Source: Serratia plymuthica
GTDB taxonomy: Bacteria; Pseudomonadota; Gammaproteobacteria; Enterobacterales; Enterobacteriaceae
Assembly (NCBI RefSeq): GCF_018336935.1
Contig: NZ_CP068771.1
Coordinates: 5,270,001 to 5,334,000, forward strand
DNA length: 64,000 nucleotides
Direction of reading: 5' to 3'
Shown: positions 49,410 to 57,977 of the stretch, one piece after another
How the letters are laid out: the number at the start of each line of letters is the position of its first letter
Numbering within the stretch: position 1 is the first letter of the stretch
The notes under the pieces: generated by a model
Databases searched by the model: none
What the model saw: only the letters and a program-made list of their open reading frames with translations
Told to the model about the DNA's origin: nothing
Position numbers and translations under genes: made by a program

Positions 49410-50291
49410 CTATTTAGAGGCAAAAGAAGACGAAGGAGGAGTGAAGCTGGTTTGCACAAAACCGTTCCAGTGGTGTTTGCCCCAGGTCGGTTCGCTGCGG
49501 ACTTTCCATTCCATCAGGTGGATTTCGGTGATGGCCTGTGCCCAGCTTGCCGCCAGCGAATCGAGGATCGCGTGGCCCTGTTCGGCGGTCGCACCGGTCG
49601 GATCGCCGATGACGCCGCTCGGACCAAAATCATAGGAAGCCCAGGCCGCGGCAGGGCGGCCTGATGACAGCGTCGGGCACGGGAATTCCGGCGGGTAATT
49701 GGCGACCGCGTGCTCGATGTGAACGCATTCCGGCGCCAGCGCCAGCATCACCGCCGTTTCGCTGTGACCGGCGTGCATTGCCATTTTTTGCTCTTGCGCG
49801 CTCAGGAACTGGTTTTCGACATTGGGCACGCGGAACACGTCGTGCGGGATCATGATCATGTCGCCATGACGCAGACGCATTTCCCGCGACGCCATTTGCA
49901 GCACCTGCGGTTGTCCGCCGTGCCCGTTGATCATCAGCAGTTTGCGGAACCCGGCGCGGTACAGGGATTCGGCAATTTCCAAAACGGTTTGCAACAGCGT
50001 GTCGCCGGTCAAGGTCAGCGTGCCGGGGAAATTCAGATGCTCGTCGGATTTGCCGTAGGTGATAGGCGCAATACCGAAGGCCGGAATGTCTTTTGAAAGC
50101 CGCGCCAGCGCGTGCCCCGCCACGCCGGAGGAGATCACGCTGTCCACCGAACACGGCAGATGCGGGCCGTGTTGCTCAATCGCGCCGGTCGGCAATACGA
50201 TCACGGTGTTGGCCTTGTCGGGCAGGGCGGCGATGGCCGTCCAGCTCAGGAAAGGAAGAAAACGTTCTGCGGGAATATAGCCGTTAATCAT
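49410..50291 (-). CDS. Creatininase-family amidohydrolase
   Basis: 293-aa metal-dependent hydrolase. The metal-site motif is VIVLPTGAIEQHGPHLPCSVDSVISSGVAGHAL (Glu, His, Asp ligands), followed by PITYGKSDEHLNFPGTLTL and the LLMINGHGGQPQVLQ loop. The family opens cyclic amides (creatinine) or removes formyl groups (FAPy deformylases). Creatine-pathway partners (creatinase, sarcosine oxidase) are absent, so the substrate is likely another cyclic amide or formamide. It sits 11 bases before the binding-protein gene and 21 bases after the Rid gene. Confidence 0.85.
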   Translation of the reverse strand: MINGYIPAERFLPFLSWTAIAALPDKANTVIVLPTGAIEQHGPHLPCSVDSVISSGVAGHALARLSKDIPAFGIAPITYGKSDEHLNFPGTLTLTGDTLLQTVLEIAESLYRAGFRKLLMINGHGGQPQVLQMASREMRLRHGDMIMIPHDVFRVPNVENQFLSAQEQKMAMHAGHSETAVMLALAPECVHIEHAVANYPPEFPCPTLSSGRPAAAWASYDFGPSGVIGDPTGATAEQGHAILDSLAASWAQAITEIHLMEWKVRSEPTWGKHHWNGFVQTSFTPPSSSFASK

Positions 50292-50312
50292 GCTGTGCCT
50301 CGTGGTCGGACA

Positions 50313-50783
50313 TTATTGGGTTAAGCGGGACAGGGGTAACCAGGCGGTAGCTTCCACTTCAATCAGCACCTCGGCGCAGGGCAACATTTCACTGACCTGA
50401 ACCACGGTGGAAACCGGCGGTTGCCCGGCATAAAACAGCTTTCTGACCCGGCTGTAATACGGGAAGTGATCGAGATTGCGAAAGTACTGCACCAGCTTGA
50501 TCACATCGCTCATCTGCCCGCCGGCCTCTTCGATGGTGTGGCGGATACTTTCGAGCACATACCAGCTTTGGGCGAGGATCGGCCCCTGTTTGGCGTCGGT
50601 CGAGAATTCGCCGGTTTCGCCCAGCAGCAGGCGCGCTTCGGCGGGGATATCCTGAAAACCGCGCACGATGGTCGCGCTGTGCGGATTGACGGGAATAATG
50701 CCGGAGAGAAAAACGAAATCACCGGCGCGACGCCACGCGGCGTATTTGGCGAGCGGTTTACCCGCTCCGGCTTCAAGACTCAT
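50313..50783 (-). CDS. Rid-family protein (RidA/YjgF/RutC-like)
   Basis: 156-aa trimeric-fold Rid protein: AAWRRAGDFVFLSGIIPVNPHSATIVRGFQDIPAEARLLL...SWYVLESIRHTIEEAGGQMSDVIKLVQYFRNLDHFPYYSRVRKLFYAGQPPVSTVVQVSEMLPCAEVLIEVEATAWLP. The Arg that binds the carboxylate in canonical RidA (ARSCV) is replaced (PPVSTVV), so it belongs to a divergent Rid group rather than the 2-aminoacrylate deaminases. In the Rut pathway a Rid protein handles a reactive pyrimidine product; a similar clean-up role is plausible. It overlaps the upstream deaminase gene by 11 bases. Confidence 0.85.
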   Translation of the reverse strand: MSLEAGAGKPLAKYAAWRRAGDFVFLSGIIPVNPHSATIVRGFQDIPAEARLLLGETGEFSTDAKQGPILAQSWYVLESIRHTIEEAGGQMSDVIKLVQYFRNLDHFPYYSRVRKLFYAGQPPVSTVVQVSEMLPCAEVLIEVEATAWLPLSRLTQ

Positions 50784-52053
50784 GGGCTAACTCCTGATTC
50801 CAGGTGCGTTGGTGGATCAGCCTGCCGTGGTGGAAAACCAGGCGGGCTGCGCTGTTTAAAGGCCAGGTCAGGCTGTCGCTGCCCGGAAAGAGAATCAGGC
50901 TGGCATCGCTGCCGGCTACGAGCGGCAGGCCGGGCTGCGCCTCACCGCTCAGTGCGGCGACATCGCAGATAAGTCGCGACTGCCGATCAAAAACGTTATC
51001 CAGCTGAAGGGCGAACAGGGCGCAGGCCAAGGTATCCAGCGGGTCATAACTGCCGGCCGGACAAAAAGCGTCCTGCACGTTGTCGCAACCGAGCAGCACC
51101 GGAATGCCTGCCGCTTGCGCCTCTTTCAGCAGGGTGATCCCCCGCTGGCGCGGCGTGCGGTGGGTGACGGCGTCCTGCAACAGCAGGTTGGTCATCGGCA
51201 GCGCAATCAGCGTGACGCGCTGCGCCGCCAGCAAACCCAGCACCTCCTGCGCCTGTCGTTCACTGCCGGAGGCCAGCGCGCAGCCGTGGCTGCAACAGAT
51301 GTGGCCGCTGAATTTGTTTTCTGACAGGTAATGCGCCAGCCAGCTCAGGCCGTGCGCCACCGGCGAAAGCTCCTCGTCGATATGCAAATCCAGATTCAGT
51401 TGCCAGCGCGAGGCGCTGCGCATCAGGTGGGTCATCGCTGCCGGATCCCAGTTGGACGAGTGGATAAATCCGCCCAGCAGGCAGTGGTTTCCGCTTTGCG
51501 CCACCGTACGGGCGATGCGGTCAGCCGCCTCGCCGTCGGCAAAAAGACTCAGCGGGACCAGCGCCACCCGCTCAAGCCGGACGCCCGGTTGCGCGATATT
51601 GGCCAGCTCCGTCCAGGCCAGCGGCGGCGTGACATCGAACCAGTCAATATGGGTGCGCAAGCGGGTCACGCCGTTGGCGGCGGCCCATGCCATTCCCTGT
51701 CTGGCGCGCTGTTGAAGATCTGCCGTGGTCCAGTGCCGGCGATCCTGATGCATGGTGTCGATAGCGGCCAGCAGACCGGGTTTTGACGGACGGCTGCGGC
51801 CGATGGTGAAGGTTTTATCGAGATGCGCATGAGGTTCGATCAGCCCCGGCAGCGCCGGCGCGCCCTGTGCGTCCCACAAATCATCTTGTCCTGACTGGCA
51901 AGGCGTCACTGAGGCAATTTTGCCTGCATCAAAGCGCAGATCTGCCGTCACCGGCTCGCCTGCATGCTCAGGCCACCCGGCAGGAAGCAACCACGCGGGG
52001 AGGCGAACGTTGGCAATGCCGTTAAGCGGTGAGGCGGGAGGAGGTAAGTTCAT
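50773..52053 (-). CDS. Cytosine-deaminase-like amidohydrolase
   Basis: 426-aa metal-dependent deaminase of the CodA subgroup. Metal HxH is in LPGLIEPHAHLDKTFTIG. LHIDEELSPVAHGL corresponds to the HCDE motif of cytosine deaminase, then ICCSHGCALASG and the catalytic Asp in LLGCDNVQDAFCPAGSYDPL. I chose the ATG at 52053, which has GGAG about ten bases before it; the frame is open to 52167 but that part overlaps the reductase gene. CodA relatives also act on isoguanine, creatinine and triazines, so the substrate is open. Confidence 0.87.
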   Translation of the reverse strand: MNLPPPASPLNGIANVRLPAWLLPAGWPEHAGEPVTADLRFDAGKIASVTPCQSGQDDLWDAQGAPALPGLIEPHAHLDKTFTIGRSRPSKPGLLAAIDTMHQDRRHWTTADLQQRARQGMAWAAANGVTRLRTHIDWFDVTPPLAWTELANIAQPGVRLERVALVPLSLFADGEAADRIARTVAQSGNHCLLGGFIHSSNWDPAAMTHLMRSASRWQLNLDLHIDEELSPVAHGLSWLAHYLSENKFSGHICCSHGCALASGSERQAQEVLGLLAAQRVTLIALPMTNLLLQDAVTHRTPRQRGITLLKEAQAAGIPVLLGCDNVQDAFCPAGSYDPLDTLACALFALQLDNVFDRQSRLICDVAALSGEAQPGLPLVAGSDASLILFPGSDSLTWPLNSAARLVFHHGRLIHQRTWNQELAHES

Positions 52054-52073
52054 CTTGAGGCTCCGCGTTGGCA

Positions 52074-53048
52074 TTACAGGTCGAGGACCAGAACGGGACT
52101 TTTGGAGCGCGAACAGCACAGCGTAATCTGCGTGTTCTCCGCTTTCTCTTCTTCTGTCAGCACGCAATCCCGGTGGTCGGGAATACCGTCGATGACATCA
52201 GTAATACAGGAGCCGCAAATACCCTGTTCGCACGACAACATAATATCGACCTTGGCATTTAATAAGACTTCCGCAATGCTTTGGTTTGGACCGACTAAAT
52301 AACGCTTCCCGCTGGAGTTCAACTGAATGTGAAATTCCTGGTTGTCGGTGTCATGGTTTATATTCGCATTGCTGAACCGCTCAAAAGATAATTGATTTTT
52401 CTGCCAGTGGTGCGTTTGCATAATGTCTTCAAGACGCTCAATAAATCCGTCCGGACCACAGGCCATCACCCGCGTATTTTCATCCGGCTGACGCAAACTC
52501 AGCGGCGTATTGTGCCGCAGGGAGTCGTTGGCGCCGCTGTCATGCAAAAAGACGTGTTTTGCCAGCGCGGGCGCATTCAGACGAGGTATAAACGCCGCTT
52601 TATCCAGGCCTGCAATGTAGTAATGCAGTTCAAATTCAATTTGTTGCTGCGCCATGTGTTCCGCCATCGTCAGCAGCGGCGTGATGCCAATCCCCCCGGC
52701 AAACAGCAGATAACGACCGGCAGAGGGCAGCGGAAAATGGTTGCGCGGCATCGAGATGCTCAGCGTGTCGCCAGCATTGAAACGATGATGAATAAAGTGC
52801 GATCCGCCGGTGGAGTTTTCCGCCAGTTTTACGCAGACCTCATAATATTCCCCGCCGTGACTTTCGGTGCAGAGCGAATATTGGCGCGGGCCAAATTCAG
52901 GAATGAAAACGTCAATGTGCGCACCGGGTAAATAGGCAGGTAATAATCCTCCTTGCTGCGCAATAAGTTGCAGTGAAATATTCCCTTTACCGTTTTCACC
53001 GATCGCCTTGATCGTGACAGGAATTAATCCGGCATCTTTCATCGTCAT
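52074..53048 (-). CDS. PDR/VanB-type flavin oxidoreductase with C-terminal [2Fe-2S] domain
   Basis: 324-aa reductase with flavin domain (FGPRQYSLCTESHGGEYYEVCVKL, RxYS flavin motif), NAD(P) domain (LLFAGGIGITPLLTMAEH and MACGPDGFIERL) and a plant-type ferredoxin domain with Cys273, Cys278, Cys281 and Cys311. The order (flavin-NAD-Fe-S) is that of phthalate dioxygenase reductase, VanB and HpxE. Such reductases feed electrons to a Rieske oxygenase, yet no Rieske subunit is in the window. First gene of the nine-gene minus-strand unit, divergent from a LysR gene. Confidence 0.9.
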   Translation of the reverse strand: MTMKDAGLIPVTIKAIGENGKGNISLQLIAQQGGLLPAYLPGAHIDVFIPEFGPRQYSLCTESHGGEYYEVCVKLAENSTGGSHFIHHRFNAGDTLSISMPRNHFPLPSAGRYLLFAGGIGITPLLTMAEHMAQQQIEFELHYYIAGLDKAAFIPRLNAPALAKHVFLHDSGANDSLRHNTPLSLRQPDENTRVMACGPDGFIERLEDIMQTHHWQKNQLSFERFSNANINHDTDNQEFHIQLNSSGKRYLVGPNQSIAEVLLNAKVDIMLSCEQGICGSCITDVIDGIPDHRDCVLTEEEKAENTQITLCCSRSKSPVLVLDL

Positions 53049-53262
53049 TTACCGTATTCATTTTGATGAGTCATTCATAAAAAGGGGAGCAACCTATTCA
53101 CCGCATAACATGCTGCCATCCGGCCTGAAACAGCGCAGGGCGGGCTTTAAGAGCGATGAAACGATTGTTCCCGTTGCAATGAAAGCTACGTTATTGTTAT
53201 AAAACTGTTGCGTCCAGCGCTTTGATTCGCACATCCCGTTGCATAAAAGAGAGCACTCCATC

Positions 53263-54186
53263 ATGTTCGCATTCTCCCGATTTCTGCTGTACTTCACTGA
53301 GGTTGCCCGCCAGGGATCGTTTCGCAAGGCGTCCGAAACCTTGCATGTCGCCGCTTCGTCGATTGACCGGCAGATCCTGCGGGTGGAAAAAGAGCTGGCG
53401 ATGCCGCTGTTTGAACGGCACCCCACCGGGCTGCGGCTGACCGCCGCGGGCGAGCTGTTATTGCACTCGGCCAACAACTGGAAAAAGGATTTCACCCGCG
53501 TCTGCGAGCAGCTCGACGACCTGCGCGGTTTGCGGCGCGGGCACGTGCGGATTGCCACCATCGACGCCATCAACCGGCAGTTTTTCTCGGCGATGCTCAG
53601 GAAGGTGCATGTCGACTACCCGAATATCTCCTTCACGCTGACCACCATGAACAACGTGGATATTCAGCAGGCGCTGATGTCCGGCGATGCCGACTTCGGG
53701 CTGATGCTTAATCCGCAAAGTTCGCGTGAGTTGCAGGTGCGCGCTTTTGCAGAAATCGAGCTGGGGATTGTGGTGCCGAAAGGGCATCCGCTCGGCGGCA
53801 GAAGCGGCGTGCGTTTTAACCAGTGCATGGAATATCCGTTTATCTTGCCTGCCGCGCCGCTGATGCTGGCCGAACCCGTCCAGGCGCTGATGAATATCAA
53901 CGGCGACATGATTAACGAAGTCGCGGTATCCAATAACATCCACATGATCCGCTCGCTGATTAAAGAGAAAATAGGCATAGGTATTCTGTGCTGGCTGGAC
54001 ATCATGGATGAGGTGGAAAGCGATGAACTGCAATTTATTCCGCTGACCGATCCGCAGTTAAAAACGTTCACCCTTTCGTTGTGCGTCGCCCCGGCAAGAC
54101 AGCTTTCACTGGCCGCCTCGATGATGCTCAAACAGCTGGAGATGTTGTTCAGCCAGATCCAGACGCCGGGACGTGCCCGGCACTGA
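53263..54186 (+). CDS. LysR-family regulator of the heterocycle-catabolism cluster
   Basis: 307-aa LysR protein, with HTH in residues 1-62 (MFAFSRFLLYFTEVARQGSFRKASETLHVAASSIDRQILRVEKEL) and effector domain following. The ATG at 53263 has AGAGAG upstream; the longer TTG start at 53239 adds only eight residues. It lies between the divergent nine-gene unit and the co-directional binding protein, deaminase and oxygenase genes, so it probably controls both arms. Confidence 0.9.
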   Translation: MFAFSRFLLYFTEVARQGSFRKASETLHVAASSIDRQILRVEKELAMPLFERHPTGLRLTAAGELLLHSANNWKKDFTRVCEQLDDLRGLRRGHVRIATIDAINRQFFSAMLRKVHVDYPNISFTLTTMNNVDIQQALMSGDADFGLMLNPQSSRELQVRAFAEIELGIVVPKGHPLGGRSGVRFNQCMEYPFILPAAPLMLAEPVQALMNINGDMINEVAVSNNIHMIRSLIKEKIGIGILCWLDIMDEVESDELQFIPLTDPQLKTFTLSLCVAPARQLSLAASMMLKQLEMLFSQIQTPGRARH

Positions 54187-54448
54187 TTTGCACTGTTCTG
54201 GTGCTTGATGCTCTGCAATGAATCAAAGGTTGCAGAGCCTGGACGATAAATCCCACGACAAAGCGCCGGGAAAGCGCATCCGTGAAGTTGGCATCTTTCT
54301 TGTATAACCAAGAGTGAGTAGAAGCGGTCAGTGCAGGCAACTGCGCGGGACATTGCTCAGCAACCATTTCGCGGTTCATTTTGAGCCGGTCAGGGGAGCT
54401 GAGCCGCATTCGCTCATCTTCCCTCCGGCGATGATTAGGAGAGGAGCA

Positions 54449-55438
54449 ATGAAGTCGATTTCCCGCATTCCCCTGTCTTGCTGCGTGCTGAGCGCGCTGA
54501 TCCCTGCCGCATTTTCGCTGGCGGCACATGCCGATGAGAAAATAGCACTGCTGACATCCTGGTACGCGCAGGCGGAGCAGGGCGGCTATTATCAGGCGCT
54601 GGCGACAGGCATTTACAAGCGTTACGGGCTGGATGTCAGCATTCAGTCCGGCGGCCCGCAGGTCAACGGCATGCAGTTGCTGCTGGCAAAACGCGCCGAC
54701 GTGATTATCGGTTATGATCTCCAGCTACTCGAATCAGTGCAGCGCGGTTTTCAGGCCAAAGCCATCGCAGCCCCTTTCCAGTTCGATCCTCAGGGTTTGC
54801 TGACGCACGCTTCGGTCACTTCCCTCGACGGTCTGAAAGACAAAACCATTTTAGTCTCCAGCTCCGGGCAATCGACCTGGTGGCCGTGGCTGAAGGCACG
54901 CTATCAGCTCAGCGATTCGCAGGCTCGTCCTTACACCTTCAACATCCAGCCTTTTGTGGCTGACGAAAACGTGGCGCAGCAAGCCTATGTCAGTTCTGAG
55001 GTTTTTCAGGCGCAAAAGGCCGGAGTGAAATCGAATTTCTTCCTCTTTTCGGAGCACGGCTACCCCCCTTACGGCGGAATTCTGATCACCCGTCCGGAGC
55101 TTATCAGCAGCCGGAAAGAGGCGATGGCGAAGTTTGTACAGGCGTCGATGGAAGGCTGGGTGAGCTATCTGCAAAATCCGGCGGCGGGCAACGCGCTGAT
55201 CAAAAAGGATAATCCGAAGATGACCGACGACCTGCTGGCCTGGGGCGTGCAGCAAATCAAAGAGCATCATCTGATTGACGGCGGCGATGCGGCGACGAAG
55301 GGCTGGGGCGCGATGACGGAAGCCCGCTGGCAGAAAACCCGTGATTTCATGGTGAACGCCAAACTGCTGAACGCGGATACCGACTGGAAGCAGGCGTATA
55401 CCACCGAATTTGTCGACCAAATGCAGGTTAAACCCTGA
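54449..55438 (+). CDS. ABC transporter binding protein, NMT1/THI5-like, paralogue 2
   Basis: 329-aa periplasmic protein. The signal peptide MKSISRIPLSCCVLSALIPAAFSLAAHA is followed by DEKIALLTSWYAQAEQGGYYQALATGIYKRYGLDVSIQSGGPQVNGMQLLLAKRAD. The ATG at 54449 follows GGAGAGGAG. Clearly paralogous to the protein at 48415-49398 but with no permease or ATPase of its own, so it probably shares them and widens the solute range. Twelve bases before the deaminase gene. Confidence 0.88.
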   Translation: MKSISRIPLSCCVLSALIPAAFSLAAHADEKIALLTSWYAQAEQGGYYQALATGIYKRYGLDVSIQSGGPQVNGMQLLLAKRADVIIGYDLQLLESVQRGFQAKAIAAPFQFDPQGLLTHASVTSLDGLKDKTILVSSSGQSTWWPWLKARYQLSDSQARPYTFNIQPFVADENVAQQAYVSSEVFQAQKAGVKSNFFLFSEHGYPPYGGILITRPELISSRKEAMAKFVQASMEGWVSYLQNPAAGNALIKKDNPKMTDDLLAWGVQQIKEHHLIDGGDAATKGWGAMTEARWQKTRDFMVNAKLLNADTDWKQAYTTEFVDQMQVKP

Positions 55439-55449
55439 GGAGCGTTGCG

Positions 55450-56877
55450 ATGTCATCTGACTCTTTACTGATTAAACATGCGCACGCGATCCTGACCGGC
55501 TTGCCGGGAGACGCGGCGCGCCACGCCGGGCCGGATATTCGTGTGCGCAATGGCGTGATCGAGGCGATCGGTTCGCTGACGGCAATGCCCGACGAGCGGC
55601 TGATCGACGCCCGCGATTGTGTGGTTTATCCCGCCTGGGTTAATACGCACCATCACCTGTTTCAGTCATTGTTAAAAGGTGAACCTCAGGGGCTGAACCA
55701 AAGCCTGACCGCGTGGTTAAGCGCCACGCCTTATCGCTTTCGCGCCACGTTCGATGAATCCACCTTTCGCCTCGCGGTGCGTATCGGCCTGACCGAACTG
55801 CTGCGTTCCGGCTGCGCGACGGTGGCGGATCACAACTACCTTTACTGGCCGGATATGCCGTTCGATACCTCGGAAATCCTGTTCAGCGAAGGGGACGCGC
55901 TGGGAATGCGCATTGTGCTGTGCCGGGGCGGCGCAACGCAGGGGCGGACGATTGAGAAAGATTTGCCGCAGGCGCTGCGCCCGGAAAGCTTCGAGGATTA
56001 CATGGCGGATATGGAGCGGCTGGTGGGCCGTTATCAGGATCCGAAACCGACGTCGCTGCGCCGCGTGGTGATGGCGCCGACCACCTTGCTGCATTCTGCG
56101 CCCGGTGCGCAGCTGCGCGAAATGGCGAAACTGGCGCGCAGTCTGGGGATCCGGCTGCACAGCCATCTGTCGGAAACCGTGGATTATCTCGATGCGGCGC
56201 GCGCCAAATTCAACATGACGCCGGTGCAGTTTTGCGCGGAACACGACTGGCTGGGCGACGACGTCTGGTTTGCGCATCTGGTGAAACTGCTGCCGCAGGA
56301 AATCACGATGCTGGGCCAAACCCGCACCGGCATTGCGCACTGCCCGCAAAGTAACGGGCGTCTGGGCAGCGGTATCGCCGATTTGCTGGCGCTGGAACAG
56401 GCCGGTGTGCCGGTTTCACTGGGCGTAGACGGTGCGGCATCGAACGAAGCCGCCGACATGCAAAGTGAAGCGCATGCCACCTGGCTTTTGCAACGCGCCC
56501 GAAAAGGCATGCTGGCGAAGCCGCGCTATGACGGCGGTACTTTTGAGGGCGGCGGCGATGCCGCCTCCATCGAAGACGTGGTGCGTTGGGGCAGCGCCGG
56601 CGGGGCGCAGATCCTCGGCCTGCAACAAAGCGGCACCCTGCAGGTGGGCATGCTGGCAGATATCGCCATTTACCGGCTGGATGACCCGCGCTACTTCGGC
56701 CTGCATGACATGGCAATCGGCCCGGTGGCCTGCGGGGGGCGCGCATCGTTGAAGGCGCTGATGCTCAACGGCCGCGTGATCGTCGAAAACGATGTCATCC
56801 CCGGCCTCGACCTGGACGCCATGCGCCATGAGGCGATGTCCGCCGTCCGCACCCTGCAACAGCGGGCTGCACGCTAA
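55450..56877 (+). CDS. TRZ/ATZ-type amidohydrolase (8-oxoguanine deaminase-like)
   Basis: 475-aa metal-dependent aminohydrolase. Metal and catalytic residues are visible in VNTHHHLFQSLLKG, RLHSHLSETVDYLDAA, VWFAHLVKLLPQE and GVDGAASNEAADMQSEAHATWLLQRA. The family includes 8-oxoguanine, guanine and isoxanthopterin deaminases and the triazine hydrolases AtzB/TrzN; FQSLLKGEPQGLNQSLTAWLSATPYRFRATFDE is closest in style to 8-oxoguanine deaminase. Same transcript as the binding protein upstream and the oxygenase downstream. Confidence 0.88.
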   Translation: MSSDSLLIKHAHAILTGLPGDAARHAGPDIRVRNGVIEAIGSLTAMPDERLIDARDCVVYPAWVNTHHHLFQSLLKGEPQGLNQSLTAWLSATPYRFRATFDESTFRLAVRIGLTELLRSGCATVADHNYLYWPDMPFDTSEILFSEGDALGMRIVLCRGGATQGRTIEKDLPQALRPESFEDYMADMERLVGRYQDPKPTSLRRVVMAPTTLLHSAPGAQLREMAKLARSLGIRLHSHLSETVDYLDAARAKFNMTPVQFCAEHDWLGDDVWFAHLVKLLPQEITMLGQTRTGIAHCPQSNGRLGSGIADLLALEQAGVPVSLGVDGAASNEAADMQSEAHATWLLQRARKGMLAKPRYDGGTFEGGGDAASIEDVVRWGSAGGAQILGLQQSGTLQVGMLADIAIYRLDDPRYFGLHDMAIGPVACGGRASLKALMLNGRVIVENDVIPGLDLDAMRHEAMSAVRTLQQRAAR

Positions 56878-56904
56878 CCCTATTGGTCAAGAAGGATAAG
56901 AACA

Positions 56905-57894
56905 ATGACGCAATCTACTCAAACAGAAGGCTATGCACTGCAGGAACTGGAAAAAGAAGCGGGAATGGGCGCAATGGGTGAAGAGACGTTTGCCCGTGAA
57001 GTTCGTTGCATAGACCTGTCGGATTTCGAAAACCGTAAAAGTGAGATCGCCGATGAGCTCTGGAATGCCGCCGTGGAAATTGGCTTTTTCCAGGTCAGCA
57101 ATCACGGCATTGCGCTGAGCGATATCCGTCAGGCTTTCAGCATGACGGAGGATTTCTTCTCGCTGCCCGAGGCGGTAAAGGCGCAATATCCGCTGGCTCG
57201 TAACGCCGGCTGGGAGAATAAGTCTCAGGTGCGCCCGTCAACCAGAACGCCGGATCAGAAAGAGTCTTACCAGATCACCCGTCCGCTGATGCAGCTGCTG
57301 TGGCCGAGTGAACAGGAATTGCCGGCGTTTAAACAGACCATGCTGGGCTTTGAATCCCAGTGCTGGCAATTGGGCATGAAAGTGCTTTCCTGTTTTGCGC
57401 TCAAACTGGGCTTCCCTGAGCACTTTTTCGAACAGGCGCATAATCCGGACCGGCAAACCTACCAAAGCACGCTGCGCATGCTGCACTACTATGCCACTGA
57501 ACAGTCGGAGCAGGGGATGTGGCGCGCGGGCGCGCATACGGATTTCGACTGCCTGACGCTGCTTTTCCAGCGTCCCGGTCAGGGTGGATTGCAGGTTTGC
57601 CCGGGTAAGGATCGCGAAAGCCAGCAGTGGACCAGCATCGAACCGCGTGAAGACGTGATCACCTGCAATATCGGCGACATGCTGATGCGCTGGAGCGACG
57701 ATCAACTGCCGTCAAATTTCCATCGTGTCAGAAGCCCGCTGCCCGGCGAATATCAGGGCGCGCGCTACAGCCTGGCATTTTTCTGCCAGGCTAACAAAGA
57801 CGTCGAAATTCTGGGGCCGCAGGCGAAATATCCGGCCATCAGCGCCGAAGACTATCTGCAACAGCGCATTCAGGCGAACTTTGCGAAAGGATAA
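56905..57894 (+). CDS. 2-oxoglutarate/Fe(II) dioxygenase, isopenicillin-N-synthase-like family
   Basis: 329-aa non-haem oxygenase. The DIOX_N domain (VRCIDLSDFENRKSEIADELWNAAVEIGFFQVSNHGI) is followed by the double-stranded beta-helix with metal ligands His211 and Asp213 (AHTDFD) and His273 (FHRVRSP), and 2OG-binding Arg287/Ser289 (ARYSLAFF). Likely a hydroxylase or demethylase acting on the same N-heterocycle as the adjacent deaminases. It does not need the PDR reductase. It follows the deaminase by 27 bases. Confidence 0.88.
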   Translation: MTQSTQTEGYALQELEKEAGMGAMGEETFAREVRCIDLSDFENRKSEIADELWNAAVEIGFFQVSNHGIALSDIRQAFSMTEDFFSLPEAVKAQYPLARNAGWENKSQVRPSTRTPDQKESYQITRPLMQLLWPSEQELPAFKQTMLGFESQCWQLGMKVLSCFALKLGFPEHFFEQAHNPDRQTYQSTLRMLHYYATEQSEQGMWRAGAHTDFDCLTLLFQRPGQGGLQVCPGKDRESQQWTSIEPREDVITCNIGDMLMRWSDDQLPSNFHRVRSPLPGEYQGARYSLAFFCQANKDVEILGPQAKYPAISAEDYLQQRIQANFAKG

Positions 57895-57900
57895 ATAGAG

Positions 57901-57977
57901 CCGAAAAGCAAAAAGCCCGCTCGGTGGACTGCACCCCAAAAGTTGGACACCAACTTAGTAAGGTGCAGTTTTTTATT
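57901..57977. mobile_element. Truncated terminator joined to a probable IS3-type end or hairpin
   Basis: AAAAGCAAAAAGCCCGCTC (57904-57922) equals the 5' half of the terminator beside tRNA-Asn, but its other half is missing. It runs into TGGACTGCACCCCAAAAG..., which looks like an IS3-family terminal repeat. Inside is a nested palindrome: ACTGCACC (57928-57935) with GGTGCAGT (57962-57969), enclosing AAGTTGG (57940-57946) with CCAACTT (57950-57956), followed by TTTTTTATT. It may now act as the terminator for the oxygenase operon. IS identity is from memory of IS ends. Confidence 0.45.

Noticed and set aside
49410..50291. Creatinine degradation pathway
   Set aside because: The creatininase-family gene is not accompanied by creatinase or sarcosine oxidase genes, so creatinine as the substrate is not supported.
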